In this document: positions 35,246 to 47,330 of the stretch, piece after piece
Layout: every line of letters begins with the position of its first letter
Numbering within the stretch: position 1 is the first letter of the stretch
From: Lunularia cruciata
Lineage: Eukaryota; Streptophyta; Marchantiopsida; Lunulariales; Lunulariaceae
DNA: 64,000 nt
Direction: 5' to 3'
Assembly (NCBI GenBank): GCA_948567375.1
Contig: OX419762.1
Coordinates: 14,328,001 to 14,392,000 of the forward strand
Translations under genes and position numbers: made by a program
The notes under the pieces: generated by a model
Seen by the model: the letters and a program-made list of their open reading frames with translations, nothing else
Told to the model about the DNA's origin: nothing
Database searches by the model: none

Positions 35246-35815
35246 CTGTAGATCCATGTGTAGCTAGAGGTATTATAGCAAACTTAACTTGTCGTTGGCG
35301 GCCTGGAGATGAAAGATCTTGAAATCCAAAGGTTTTCCTGTCAAGGACAAACTAATCCCTGGATCAGAAGTTACACCGGTCCATCCGAGCTACTTGCTGG
35401 GGCACCTAAGAGCGTGCAGCACTGCATGACGGCTCTCCTTGTGCTACTAGATCCTGATCAAGAAACTGCGGAACTCTTAGTCTTCAAAATGTGAAATGCT
35501 TAAGCTTAGGGTCGTGAGTGTGAAATGCTTAAGCTTAATTCCTATTGATGTGAACAGCTGATTATTTCGTCTTGTGAATCCGTTTTATTTAACAAATACT
35601 GTCGGGCCTGCAGAATTATAACATTAATATCTCAATGAGTCTGACTGATTCCTATGAGTTAAAGAGAGAGTGTGTGAGAGAGAGATGGCATTCTTTGATT
35701 CATTCTCTATCCTTTGAGTATATTTATACAAAGTACTTTACAGTCTATGCGTGAACATATCCAGATTACAATCATTAGCTTAGATGGAGTTTTAAATCAT
35801 TGAAATGTTCTTTTT
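35246..35815. other. Spacer, nothing recognised
   Basis: Contains a short direct repeat (gtgaaatgcttaagctta at about 35,492 and 35,520) but no gene. Confidence 0.4.
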
Positions 35816-35975
35816 GCTCCATATCTGTGAGACTTTTGTGCCCAAATGGTTCATTGACCTTCTAGAACCAGGCACACCTTGGTCTGTCTTTACCGTGGCC
35901 CAGCTTTATATGATGAAATGAGTACACACGAGATGTGGATGCAACTCACTCCCATAAATGGAAATGAATTGCATG
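35816..35975 (-). repeat. Short dispersed tail repeat, copy 3 (inverted)
   Basis: Reverse complement reads gagttgcatccacatctcgt, gggccacggtaaagacagac, ggttctagaaggtcaatgaa and gggcacaaaag, matching copies at 29,865 and 36,300. Confidence 0.8.
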
Positions 35976-36299
35976 TTAGAAAAACACAGTTCCTAGGACC
36001 TCTCACAATAGCACATCACAACCACATTAAACAGAAATCAGAAGACTAATAGGAAATAACGTGATTCACTCCCTATCCCGGAAGCTACCTCCACGACTGA
36101 AACAGGCTCACACCAGCCTTTTTTTAAAGGTTTATTTCTCATTGTACATATTTATTTATTTCGCATTGCACATATTTATACATTACAAACAGGTCCATCA
36201 CTGTCATCCACTTGAACTTCTAGACAAGTGACAAGCAACGGCCATTAGTTACATTTGCTTTTGCTCTTGACAAGCCAAACATAACATTGCACCTACATC

Positions 36300-36440
36300 T
36301 CGTTATACACATCTAAATGGAAGTGAATTGTATCTACGTCTCGTGTATACACATTTCATCGTTGAAAGTTGGGCCACGGTCAAGACAAACCAAGGCGTGC
36401 CTGCCTCTAGAAGGTCAATGAACCATCTGGGCCATAACAA
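36300..36440 (+). repeat. Short dispersed tail repeat, copy 4
   Basis: Reads gaattgtatctacgtctcgt, gggccacggtcaagacaaac, ctctagaaggtcaatgaacc. With copy 3 it forms an inverted pair separated by about 325 bp. Confidence 0.8.
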
Positions 36441-37510
36441 AGTACTCATACTTTCGGATCTACTACACTGGTGAATCGCGGGACGCAGCGGGATATGCTG
36501 GACCCGAATCCGTCCAAGGAGGTCGAGCTGCGGCTACAATAGAAGTGACAGAAGTTGATCGCAGCTGTAAGCTTAGGTCGCGGGGAACAGATACGATTGA
36601 GCCTAAGTCGATCGAGCTGAGGCAAGAATCTATATGTGTAAAATATGTGTAGATTGCTCCCGGAAGCAACAGGTAAGTTATTCCTGGAGGATGGGGAAAA
36701 CACTAACAACAGATTTGAGAGGACTCTGATGATTATAGCATTACAGGAGTAGTAATCCAAGTAGTACCCTTATCTTCCATAATTCCAATAAAATTCCAGT
36801 TAACAGTCGACTTCTGGTCTGTTGCTTTTTACAGTATATATGAAGCGAAATCCAAATCTATGGCAATCCTTTTGCTTCTACGTACCTTCATGCATATCCT
36901 GTCTGCAATAGACCAGCACGTAACGACGGTGTGCCTATGCCAATGAACGTGCCGCCCGTTATATGTCTTCCACTTGTATTTAATCTCTGTGGATGCCAAC
37001 TCTCTCACCGTTGCCCTTGTTACTATATTTTGTGGCTAAAAGTATGAAGGCTTATTCTGTTCATCTATCTTCATTGCGCCTCTCTTTAACATCGTCATGT
37101 AGGGATCGGGGATTCTAGTCTAGAGAGGCTTTGGCATGGAAGGGTAGATGAGTACACTCTATCGCTCTTGTCTTCGTGGACAGGAGAATGCAGGTACTAC
37201 CTTTTCATCGCATCCGTAATTCCAAAGAGCACAGATGCTGGTAACTACAATGAGATCTGCGTACCTGCCGCTTGCAATACGGCGATGTGACACCAATCTT
37301 TGCCTCAAAAAAGCTAGTGCTCGTATTATGACTACCACGGAATTCTCCCTTGCCCTGCAACCTCTGCACCAACTCATACATCTCGCACCGCCCACTAAAA
37401 CCCAGTTCTGTTGTTTGAAACGTTGGTCAGTAGTAGTGAGCACAAACGCATCATAGGGATAAGGATATTACCATTTATGAGAATAACTTAATTACACAAC
37501 TGAATCATAT
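36441..37510. other. Spacer, no convincing gene
   Basis: Overlapping ORFs on both strands at 36,446-36,760 and 37,159-37,456 lack recognisable domains and I treat them as chance. Confidence 0.35.
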
Positions 37511-37538
37511 AAAATTTTATAAATCACCTCGAAACACA
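37440..37538 (-). repeat. Dispersed repeat, inverted partner of 29,621
   Basis: 37,511-37,538 (aaaattttataaatcacctc gaaacaca) is the exact reverse complement of 29,621-29,648, with weaker similarity continuing to about 37,450. Confidence 0.7.
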
Positions 37539-37714
37539 CTCCATAGAATAACGTTGTATGCAAAGTAGAAAAACGGACGTTAAATTTGCAGTTAAAGATA
37601 ATTATTACACATGCGTGCGGACGCGTGTAAGTGGACAGCTGACTTTGCTCGGAGCCTTCTCGTTATCTAGAGCAAAATTTTCATCCAGGTAAGCCTTATC
37701 GTCGAAGGAAGAAT

Positions 37715-38090
37715 TTTCCTATTCCCTTGAACATATCCATCGCAACCTCGAGTTTGGCTCCCATTTAATTCAAAAATTATAACTTTTATCCCATTCGATT
37801 CTCGCACCAGATCAAAAATCTTTGTATTCCTTTGTATCCATCGCAACCTCGAGTTTAGCCCCCGTTTAATTCCACGATTGTAATTTCCATCCCGTTTATT
37901 CCCTTGAACACATCCATCATAACTTCGAGTTTGGCCTTGTTTAATCCCAAATTTATACTTTCTGTCTCATTAGATTCTGGCGCCAGATCAAACTTATCGC
38001 CGCAATCAGCACTTTAAAATCTGCTATAAAAACTGTTCCTATTTACTTGAACGTGTCCAATGCAACCTCAAGTTTAACCCATTTAAGCGT
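37715..38090. repeat. Degenerate repeat, four copies of about 80-130 bp
   Basis: The core cttgaacatatccatcgcaa then cctcgagtttggc recurs at about 37,726, 37,832, 37,904 and 38,045, interleaved with gattct-gc-ccagatcaaa. Spacing is irregular. Function unknown. Confidence 0.75.
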
Positions 38091-38101
38091 AAATCATAAT
38101 T

Positions 38102-38476
38102 CTATTCTGTCAGTATCTTGCGAGTTCGAAAAATACTGGCTTGTGCTTTACGGACTAAGTTAATAACGCGAGACCACACGCAACTCTTGTCTGGAATCCC
38201 ACAAGAACCCTTTTGAAACCCCCTTTTCAAAAGCTCCTCACTCGCCCCATCTTCGCATCGCCTATAAACCACATCGCTAGTGTCCTCATAATGCACCTCA
38301 TCTTCTGGAATAAACACACCCTCCATGAGCAGATTCATCTTCTGGAATAAACACACACTCCATGAGCAGATTGGTGAGAAATGCCCTACATGAGTCACCT
38401 TAAATCTACTCTCATCAGGCTGATGAAGTTGCGTATGCAAAAATGCCAACTCGGCGCTCCCCGCCAGCAACATCAA
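38102..38476 (-). other. Unrecognised 124-codon ORF containing a 37-bp tandem duplication
   Basis: Open on the minus strand and rather coding-like (LLAGSAELAFLHTQLHQP, EGVFIPEDEVHYEDTSDVV, SCVWSRVINLVRKAQASIF). At 38,299-38,372 a 37-bp unit (catcttctggaataaacaca...) is duplicated. Since 37 is not a multiple of three, the two copies are read in different frames, so any former protein was altered here. It is followed on the plus strand by a retroelement tail. Probably a gene or element fragment. Confidence 0.3.
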
Positions 38477-38514
38477 CTCGGCCTGGTCATAATCCTCAGT
38501 TGATCTCTCCAGCT

Positions 38515-38690
38515 TTGCCCTTGCACAGCTCGGATATCTTAGGTGCGGTAGGGCAGATTTCTCATACAGACTTTATTGGGGCTTAGCCCCATGTTACTTT
38601 TTTGTCTCTCCCTTGTACGGCTTGATGGGGTCTTCCCATCCTTCAATTTTCCTACGCGGTCGCCTTTTTGCTTTGATCTCTCCACCTTTG
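38515..38690 (+). mobile_element. RLE-type retroelement 3' tail, copy 3
   Basis: Contains cagctcggatatcttaggtg, cggtagggcagatttctcat, tattggggcttagccccat and tgtacggcttgatggggtct, matching the 3' end of copies 1 and 2. Only the tail is present. Confidence 0.75.
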
Positions 38691-38699
38691 TCTTCACTG

Positions 38700-39045
38700 T
38701 CAATGCAAAATGCCCATGTACTGTCTTAGGCCTCCTAGCAGGGATAAGAAGAGCGCACATGATCTGGAAGAACTATCTAAAGTCGGGTATACACACTGCC
38801 CGAGCCAAGTACCATCTAGCAGTGCCGTCTCTATCTGAGAACCAATCCTGCACCCAATGGTTAGGCCATTTCCTGCCACTCCCAATTGGCAAAACAAATG
38901 CATCTTTTGTAACTTGAAGAGTCAGCCTGAAGGGTCTACCTTCAACATTGCATGTTTGAGTGTATGCATTCCAAGAGTGAGCACATTTGGTACACAGCGC
39001 TTCTAAAAAACATGTCACACATACAACACAAAGCAACAAAACCAA
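38700..39045 (-). other. Element-derived coding remnant (unidentified)
   Basis: Minus-strand frame 39,045-38,773 reads GRPFRLTLQVTKDAFVLPIG, GRKWPNHWVQDWF and GTARWYLARAVCIPDFR, continuing in another frame to 38,700. It looks like protein-coding sequence, of the kind often seen N-terminal in plant retroelement-derived ORFs, but I cannot name the family. Confidence 0.3.
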
Positions 39046-39183
39046 AGTTAGAAATACAATTTAGTGTCAAGTTGACCATGTCTAAAAGTTGAGCGTGTCA
39101 ATGCAAGATAGAAAGAACTAAACACCAAACAGATGCTTTGGGGGAATACAATTTGGTGTCAAGTTGAGCATGTCAATGCAAGA

Positions 39184-39500
39184 TGGAAAGAGCTAAACGC
39201 CAAGGAAGATTTGTCCCAACCCAAAGCAGAGTTAGAAATCTACTGAAAGAGCAGAGTTGAGCATGTAAGCAGGGACATAAAGACAGTTAACAAAATTGAA
39301 TTCATGCCAAATCACGAATGGTTCGCTACGGGTCTGATGGAAAGAGCTAAACGCCAAAGAGATTTGTCCCAACCCAAAGCAGAGTTAGAAGTCCCCTGAA
39401 AGAACACAGTTGAGCATGTGAGCAGTTGTGTACAAGGACATAAAGACAGTTAACAAAATTGAATTCATGTAAATCACGAACGGTTCCGCCACGGGTCTGT
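39184..39500. repeat. Imperfect tandem duplication, about 155-bp unit
   Basis: tggaaagagctaaacgccaa, gatttgtcccaacccaaagc, gttgagcatgt, ataaagacagttaacaaaat and gttc-gc-acgggtctg occur twice, starting at 39,184 and 39,338. Confidence 0.85.
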
Positions 39501-39696
39501 TGCACAAACTTGGGTTCTGCTCCTCCCCGACGGGTTATACTACAGGTTCATCCCGCAAACCCAGGTTCTGATACGGGTTTGGTCCTCATACCACTCATGC
39601 TACATGCAAACTAAGGCAAAACTGCAGTTTCACCTCTTGGATGGGTTACATGGAGGTTATGCTTCGGTGATGCTTTCCTCAAAGGGAAACCATTGG

Positions 39697-39780
39697 GGTT
39701 CTGCTCCACGTGGACTTGGGTCTCATTCAGGTTCTGCTGCATGGACAGAGGGTCTCATTGGGGACCTGCTGCATGAATTT
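39697..39780. repeat. Minisatellite, about 33-bp unit, 2.5 copies
   Basis: ggttctgctccacgtggac and gggtctcatt recur at 39,697, 39,730 and 39,762 with changes. It lies inside an 82-codon plus-strand ORF that I do not consider a gene. Confidence 0.6.
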
Positions 39781-39852
39781 CCTTATTTAGGGTTTGAGTC
39801 TGGATTGTGTCCAGATTCTGTTCAATTTTGCAATGGTTATGCTCTAAATTGA

Positions 39853-40881
39853 AACATTCATTTGCAACGGGAGGAAATGGAATGATCAATAAATCTTCCA
39901 TGAGGTAATGGATAGTGCAGGCCTATTGCAATCTTCAACCCGAGTTTGTCAAGGTCTGCTTCTCCAATGCCCTCAATTACATTTCACATTTGATCTTTGT
40001 CCATCCAAGCCCAAGTAATGAAAGTCATGTTGTCTTTTGTGACGTGGTGGTTATTAACCACTCCCCCTCTTTAAAATCTTCCATATTTGACATGTCAAAC
40101 ACCTTCTGGTAATCAGAAATATCAGCCATGGCTCTCAATGTCAATATGGAAATTCCAACTGAGGGCATGGGCAGGTACAATCTGAAAATAAAGAGCTGAA
40201 TTTCAAGCTTTGGAGTCTCTCAAGCCCTAATTGTTAACTTCTCCTCCTTTAGTCCCTTTGTCCAGTTACTCTGTAAACTCTCATGGAAGAGAAGCTTCCT
40301 TTTGGCAACAAGCCTTTTAGATATTCAGGAACACATTTGCTCTCAAAACTCTCTCGTTTAGTTATTCTTCTCATACAGTTACTATGTAAACTCTCTTGAG
40401 CCCCTTTTCACTTTTCGTCTAAACCTGTTTTTCCTCTCGGGCATGTACACTCATCCAAATCTCAATGCTCGGTGCTTTGTATACTAATGTGAGATACTAT
40501 TGTGATATCTATATCTCTTTAAAGTTTAGGGTCCTAAACTTCAAAGCAACATAGATATACGTACATATATCTACTCTCCAGAAACTGAGTGATTATTAAT
40601 TCCTGAAATATACAATCAAAGATATATTTATAGACAAATGGGCACCAGTTGGTTGTTCGAGGAGGTGTCCCTTGGTGTTTGATCATACTTCCGAGGCAAC
40701 TCTCCTTTTTATAATGACCACGTGACCAATGAACACTCTCTATATGATAAAGACCACTCCACCAACAACAGAACCTTCTTTATGAATTAAGATTAAGTCT
40801 CTTAGTACAGCATATATCCTGAACCCCATATAAAAATGTTATCACCTCATAATTATTAATAAGAATCATACAGATATCATA
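39853..40881. other. AT-rich spacer, no gene seen
   Basis: Includes a small fold-back around 40,530-40,560 (ctttaaagtttagg, then cctaaacttcaaag). Confidence 0.4.
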
Positions 40882-41310
40882 TTTTTCCATGGAAGCAAGG
40901 ACGCACATATATAAATTTTTTATAAACTTAAGGGTCTTTCTCCATAAAATCTTCTTTGAATATAAATATTCAAATATACACATCACATTTTCTCCACACA
41001 TAAACTTGAGGTCTTTTTCTCTTGAGTCTATCCCAACGGATTAGAAAAACCAGTTTGTCTATCAAATGAAAGACAAATATTCACAACTCTTACTTTGGTT
41101 TCTTCTTGGCCATGGAAATCACTATCTACTCCCAATACATTTGGCAGCTTTGTGCCTTACACGAGGAGCATTACAACACTAGGAGTTAACTGGGTGCCAA
41201 GTTGATGTGTATATTTGAATATTTATATTCAAAGGAGATTTTATGGAAGGATGGACCCATAATTTTATCAGAAAGCTTTATACATGTGTGTCCATTCTTC
41301 CATGCAGGAA
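40882..41310. repeat. Inverted repeat (arms about 105 bp, spacer about 215 bp)
   Basis: Left arm 40,882-40,986 and right arm 41,202-41,310 are reverse complements. The inner ~34 bp (tgatgtgtatatttgaatat, ttatattcaaag) are almost identical, and the outer part (attttatggaa, acatgtgtgtcc, cttccatg) is more diverged. It could be a foldback element or two opposed copies of one repeat. Confidence 0.8.
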
Positions 41311-41509
41311 TATTCTAAACCACATTCCTCCTCTTCTACAAATCTCTAATTCCAACAGTCCAACCTTCCTATCATTGTCATTTTCCCATTCAATCTCACC
41401 TTGCCATTCCAAGAGAGTCTGCCGCATACACCTTTTGATTTCCTTACTCAACTCCTCCCATACACTTGCCCAAGGCATGTTAAAACTCCTTCTTTGATGC
41501 TCCTTGTGA

Positions 41510-41605
41510 TGACCCAATGTCAATGTACTAATAGTATAATTGGTAAGAACAGGTTGTTCCCACAAGGATACAGTTTGGAAATGGCTAGGGTTGAGGCAAA
41601 AGTAG
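41510..41605 (+). repeat. Conserved block of the coiled-coil element, copy 2
   Basis: caatgtcaatgtactaatag, tataattggtaagaacaggt, ttcccacaaggatacagttt: related to the reverse complement of 20,590-20,695. It lies about 1.4 kb downstream, in minus-strand sense, of the coiled-coil relic at 42,990-43,525. The block itself reads in the opposite sense to that relic, just as in copy 1. Confidence 0.65.
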
Positions 41606-42989
41606 CACTTTGTCATGATTTTTCTACGGTTGCATCTGTATCCTCCTAGGTAGGACAATTCCCAAAAGAGTGCAATGCACTCCAAAATAGTGCAATATAG
41701 AAATGAAACTCAGAAAATCAAATCACATTCATGAAAGATTTCCTATCAACTTGGCTCTTCAAAGTGATGGCTCAGTTGGTATTAAAGGCCATTGGCCCCA
41801 AAGGTCTCTACCCTTGCAAAAACTTGTATCTTATATACCACAGCACAAATGAGAACATTCTACCCCTCCCAGAATGAGTTCCTCACTGCTACACTATAGG
41901 TTCATGACATATTGGATTTTTTGTTACACATGTTACTTCACAATGCTCATAGCCCTCATGGTTGGTCAGCATATCGCCTTGATTCTTCAAAACACCCAAG
42001 TCAAGCCTGATTGTCATCCCGCACCTCAGCACTTATGTTCCTACTACAGGGTCCTCATCACTACTCCACCCAAGAATCAAAAGACATACATAAATACTGA
42101 CATTGATGCATTAAGGATTATAGAGGTCCTCATTGCATCTTCCCCAATATAGAATCCAATTCATGCACACCAAGGCAATTGCAAATTGATTATACACACA
42201 AATGTGGATAATGAAATGATGGAACCTAGAATTTTGCATAGGCCTGAACTCAAATTATAATTGCATGATTTCCTTTATACCTTCAACTAGAATAACAAGG
42301 ATTGCATTCACAACTATGTAATATTGAGATCCTGGAGTTAACTCTCACTAAGATTAACTCCAATTTACCTACTCTATCATAACAAATTAATGGTGTGATT
42401 GTGCTATCTAAAAAGAGCATCTATCGTACACTCTACCAATTACAAGATTCTAGCTAGACATCAAGAGAATGGTCCCAATGACATGGTAGTGGAAAAATTT
42501 TCCTATTGTACATGATCACCATCATCCATTAGATCATACACATGTCGTTGCACCAAAGTGGTGCCACCACACCAACATCTTTTCCTTGATGACTTGGCAT
42601 CATGTTATGCATGACTCCGATGGTCTCCCACCATGATGGTCAGACAACTCCAATGTTTTTGTTTTACAATTGTACCCCAAGAGTGTAACTTACTATACAT
42701 TTGTAAACCTGTAATTACATGGCCAAAAACTACTTCCTTGACCTGCTTGGCCTCCCTAATGCATCTTTTCCTTTGCACCTTCAGATCAGTTCATCAACAT
42801 GCTTGCTGTATTCAATATGCTTGGGTCACCTTGGTCAAGACGCTCTTGAATTTGTTGTCAATATCCTTCCACAACTTATTATCCAATTTAGCCAATTATT
42901 TGGTTGAATACATCTTCATCTCCAAAGCATGTATCTCTGACTTCAACTCATGTAGCTTCACGTGATGAACTTGAGTCAACACCACCATT
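41606..42989. other. Element-like DNA without recognisable genes
   Basis: ORFs at 41,874-42,152 and 42,633-42,965 show no domain. Probably part of the minus-strand coiled-coil element. Confidence 0.35.
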
Positions 42990-43525
42990 TCTACTTGAAT
43001 CTTTAATCAATTTGCAGTATCCTCCACTACTATGATCACCAAAATTTGTTTTGGAGACAAAGAAGTATCTTCATATCCACCTCTTTCTTGATCTGCTCAC
43101 GGTCCTTATAGTTGCTAACAATCATGGTTAGTTCCTCAATGCACATTCAGGCCTCTCTAATATCTATGTTTAGAACTTGCTTATCCTTGGCATTCTAGAG
43201 ATAGAGAACCTTTAGTTCTTTCTTGAGAGATGCTACCTCCTCATCCCTAGCACTCACCTGCTCCTTTTACTTCTTCTTCATCTTGGATATGATGTTGGAT
43301 CTCTCCTTAATGGTTAGTAGATTTGAGTCCAATTGGGAGACCTGCTATTGAGATCCTGATATCTCTTTCTTCATCACAGCCATCTTGTCATCCTTCTCCT
43401 TCAACTTTGCCTCTTGGGCCACCTTGTAGTCCACGAACTGCATTTCACACTGAGTAGAACACACCTTCATCACTGCAAGCTTGGCCTTGACCTCGCACAA
43501 ATCCATTGTAATGCTCCATCATGAT
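42990..43525 (-). mobile_element. Coiled-coil-coding repeat element relic, copy 2
   Basis: Minus-strand frame reads CEVKAKLAVMKVCSTQCEMQ, VAQEAKLKEKDDKMAVMKKE, then after stops ERSNIISKMKKK, SARDEEVASLKKELKVLYL. Heptad-rich Lys/Glu sequence is interrupted by stops. Orientation and distance to the conserved block at 41,510-41,605 mirror those of copy 1. Confidence 0.4.
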
Positions 43526-43934
43526 GTTGTTGTCCTTCTTTCACACCTTGTAGTTTGTGGACAAGTCGTGATATTCTCCTCAGGTTCTTTGTAGCTCCTT
43601 ATCCTGCCTGCAGGAGCAACCTCCAATTCCCAAACTTGTGATAAATTGGCACTCAGAACCATCTCCCTTTCTCTGGTCCTGTTTGTTGGGCTTTGGTAGT
43701 GGTGATGACTTTCAAAAACCACGGCCCCACTTCTGGTAGTGCAAGTTCTTGAAACTCCACCTAGTTCAACCACTGCTCTTCATATTGGCAATGCCCTTGA
43801 ATTGCAGTAAGTTGGGCTTCTAGGCATGCAATGCTGGCATGAGCCTTGGTTAACTCCTACTCCTAGCTTCTCCCAAACAGCCTTCTGAATTTGATAGTGT
43901 AAAAACTCTATCAGGCATTTGTAATCTATCAGGG

Positions 43935-44845
43935 TGGGGTTGATCTGAAGGGAGAATTGGACATGAAGGACATGGGAGAACTCAAATACTCCTTGGGTAC
44001 TGAATTTATTCAAGATGAAAATAACATTTGGTTACTCCAGCATCAATATTCTCTCAACATGTTGGAGAAGTTTGGTGGATTGCTTGTAAGGCTATTTCTA
44101 CTCCTCTCTCAACTTCTGTGAAGTTAAATGCTGAATATGGTGAGTTGTTGGCTGATCCAAATATGTACAGACATATTGTTGGAAGTCTGATTTATTTGAC
44201 TCTTACTAGACCAGATCTAAGCTGCGCTGTTGGTTTAGTGAGTCAATTTGTACAAGCACCAAGGAAGCCACCTCTTGATACAGGTCAAAGGATTTCAACT
44301 TATGAGAATTTTACCATTCAATTTGGTCTTTGTTATTCAAGTGTTGGGTTACTCATTGTACAAGGTTTTACTGATGGGGACCGGGCAGGAACTGCTCAAG
44401 ATTGAAGATCAACATCAGATTATGTTGTCAACCTTTGAAGATCTGCAATTAGTTGGTCAACTAGAAACAACCTATTGTTGCTTTCTCATCAACAGAAGCG
44501 GAATATTGGGGTGCCACTAATGCTACATGTGAGTCTATTTGGTTTCACACCTTATTAGAAGATAAGGGATATGTATAGATAACGTCTTATATACAGATAC
44601 AGCTTACCCCAGTATTAAACTTGCTACCAGTCCAATATTTCATGCCAGGACCAAACATATCGAGTTCCATTATCATTTCATTAAAGAAAAATGTATTAGT
44701 TGGAGAAATAGATCTGCAATATATTCCTCCAGATGAGCAAGTCGCCCGATATTTTCACCAAAGCTTTACCCGGAGATAAATTTGAATATTTCAGATGTCA
44801 TTTAGGAGTCCAAGATGTTGACGTTAGCATTGAGGGAGAGTGTTG
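43935..44845 (+). mobile_element. Ty1/copia retrotransposon relic (RT end to RNase H and 3' LTR start)
   Basis: Plus-strand frames read: MKDMGELKYSLGTEFIQ, LQHQYSLNMLEKFG; then ISTPLSTSVKLNAEYGELL, MYRHIVGSLIYLTLTRPDLS and FVQAPRKP; then VQGFTDGDRAGTAQD; SSTEAEYWGATNATCESIW (frameshifted); and SPDIFTKALPGDKFEYFRCH. This is the standard order from the end of RT through RNase H of copia elements. The ORF ends with LGVQDVDVSIEGEC and a stop. The overlapping purine tract ttgagggagag is followed by TGTTGATGAAGT at 44,841, the likely 3' LTR start. At least three frame changes. Confidence 0.88.
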
Positions 44846-44859
44846 ATGAAGTATCACAA

Positions 44860-47330
44860 GTATGTGACACAAGCTAACACAATTCCAAGCTTTGCAAGTG
44901 TCAAGCGAGACTTGAGGAGGATATTGAGTATCTAGAAAATATCACGAGCAATCTGGCCGTGGAGTAAGAGAGGATTCTAGCTCACTTCCTGAAGAAGCAT
45001 GCAAAGACCGAGTATCTCCTCAAACACGGACTGAATGGAGCCACTGATGTCGCTAGCTGTGGAAAGCCATTCCTGTATTTGACTACGAGTACATAGAACC
45101 TAATTCGTTTTATCAACCACGATGGGGATACTTCTGTCCTTTTTGTCGATCCTGTTGCGGAGGTGACGCTCAGGTGCGATTGATCTTTTCTTGTGTGAGA
45201 ACTTGGACGGCAGCCCGCAGTGGTGTGAACCGCATGCGCATACAATTTTCATCTTTCTGAGTCAAAACGTTTGTGTAAATTCTGTAAGTACTGTCACAGC
45301 AGATCAATCGAACGCTGTACGATTTGTTCGTGAGAATGGCGTACAGTGATATCACAAAGGTTTCTCTCTCCCTCATCTCTATGATGCTATCCATAGCTTG
45401 GGAACTACGAGTGGTGTTGCCAAGGAGTGCCCAATCACTGAGGAGAAGTTAAAGCTCAGAGGAATTATCTTCAACAAATTGACGAAAGCAGCTTTGGGCA
45501 GGTATCTCCTGTCTCTATGCCTCATCCTTATCGCTTGGCTACAGCTGAACTCAATGCAGAGTTTTCGGAACGTTCAACTAAAGTTACGGTCAGGTACTTC
45601 TATGTAGTGATGCATAACTTAAATACGCATCGGCGGAGGTAGACCGTAAGTGCTTTTGCGAATTTGGACATAAATTTGATTGTTTTAGTTTAACTTGCGT
45701 ATGGTGCAGAGACTTTCCAGGCTTAAGTGACTGGGGAAGGTGACGCTTCTACTTAACAGCTGGTGGCATCCACAAAGCTCATGGCATGACCGCCCGTGCT
45801 GCCGCCAGTTTCACAGAAAGCGCTGGATTCAGAGAAGGGATCTCGACCTTGCGCACATCCTCACAATGCCAGACGAAGCATTCTTAGAAAATAGTGATCT
45901 TCACGAAGTTCTGTATACCGACCTACTATGTACTTTGCTGCAACGCAAGGAGGTGCTCCCGCTTTGAGTAATTTATGCTTTTACGCTGACACTGGCAATA
46001 CGCTCCTTGAAAGACTGCAGGCCAGAGCTCTGTGACGATACTAGAAATGGCAAATTCATTTAAGTCAGAGTGAAGAACGAGCGAACTAGGCAGGCCGTTC
46101 TGCCTCTTTTGCGAGCTGATGCAGGAGTTGCAGACTCTCTGAGTTCTGAATTTTCGAAGAAAGTTGGGAGGGTATAATGAGAAGAATATGGCCCAATCTG
46201 AAGTGTATTCATACGTCACAACCTGCTCGATGGAGCTTTACATCCCAAGTCTCGTCTACTGGAGCGGCAACGTGCCCATCATCTGTAGTCAAATGTACTC
46301 TTGCAGTGAAAGGTTTTTTGGTGTCAACTGCACACCTGATTGTCCGCTAGACAGAATCACGTAAAATGTTGATGCCGATTATGGTCTACAATAAGTTTAT
46401 CCCCGTTATTCAATGCGCGGACCAAGAAGAAGGCATTCTGAACCTTACTTAGCTCGAGGTTGGAGTTGAGTACGACTAACTCGTAACTACCATATCCGGT
46501 ACAGCTCTCGTCCAATTCATCACATTTCTTTGTATTCCACAGTTCAGATCATGCAATGCTGCTTACTGAAATTTCAACTGCAAATCAAAATTGTTTATTC
46601 TGCCTTGAACTCCTACCTCAACCTACAGACTTAAAACCTGAGAGTTGTCCCATTCCTATGATCTAATTGGATCGCATCCCTGGAATACCCTCTATTGCAG
46701 GTTTGTGCCGATCTAATAGGCTCGCGAACATCCTCAAAGTTGTTGGGTTTTACAACGCGACACCTAGCTTTAAGTACATGCGACGACACAACAGTTTTGT
46801 CATCATCACACGAAAAATGCAGCGAGGAAGACCTCCATTTCGCTGTGACAAGCGCCGTCGGATTGCTCGATGATCTGGGGTTGAGACAACATGATTACAC
46901 GCTACCGAGGATTTGAGCCAGAAAGTGGGCCACTATGCCATATTCTAGGAGTTAGTGAGAGAATCTAGCATTCCGACAGAACTACTACAGAAATGCTGTG
47001 AAGTTTTATGAGGTGTACCTGCAGGAAAAAGTGCTACATTGGGCCTATACAGTTACAAATAGCAAGATCAGGAGCCCTTCTCAAACTCACGGACTGAGCA
47101 GTTAGCAACGGTGTTTCTCTCTCTGAGTGTAAATCACCAAAGGGAATCTAGCCAAAAATCTGCCCAATTAGAGATTCTTGAGGCGGGAATCATCCACCGA
47201 CATCCACTCCAGTACTTATCTCCACTTTTAGTACTACAAACTTGGAATAATATAATAGAGATTTCAGCTCAAGCCAACTTATCGATAAACGAACGAAAGC
47301 ATCTACTAATTAGAAATTAGCATTCATATG
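44860..47330 (+). other. Coding-like fragments, no recognisable gene
   Basis: Stretches of higher GC with open plus-strand frames: 44,970-45,100 (AHFLKKHAKTEYLLKHGLNG), 45,400-45,600 (GVAKECPITEEKLKLRGIIF), 45,740-45,967, 46,000-46,150 (RPELCDDTRNGKF, RTRQAVLPLLRADAGVADSL), 46,690-46,916 (EEDLHFAVTSAVGLLDDLG) and 46,990-47,320. They are separated by stops or possible introns. This could be an intron-rich unknown gene or a decayed one; I could not connect exons with consistent splice sites. Confidence 0.25.
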
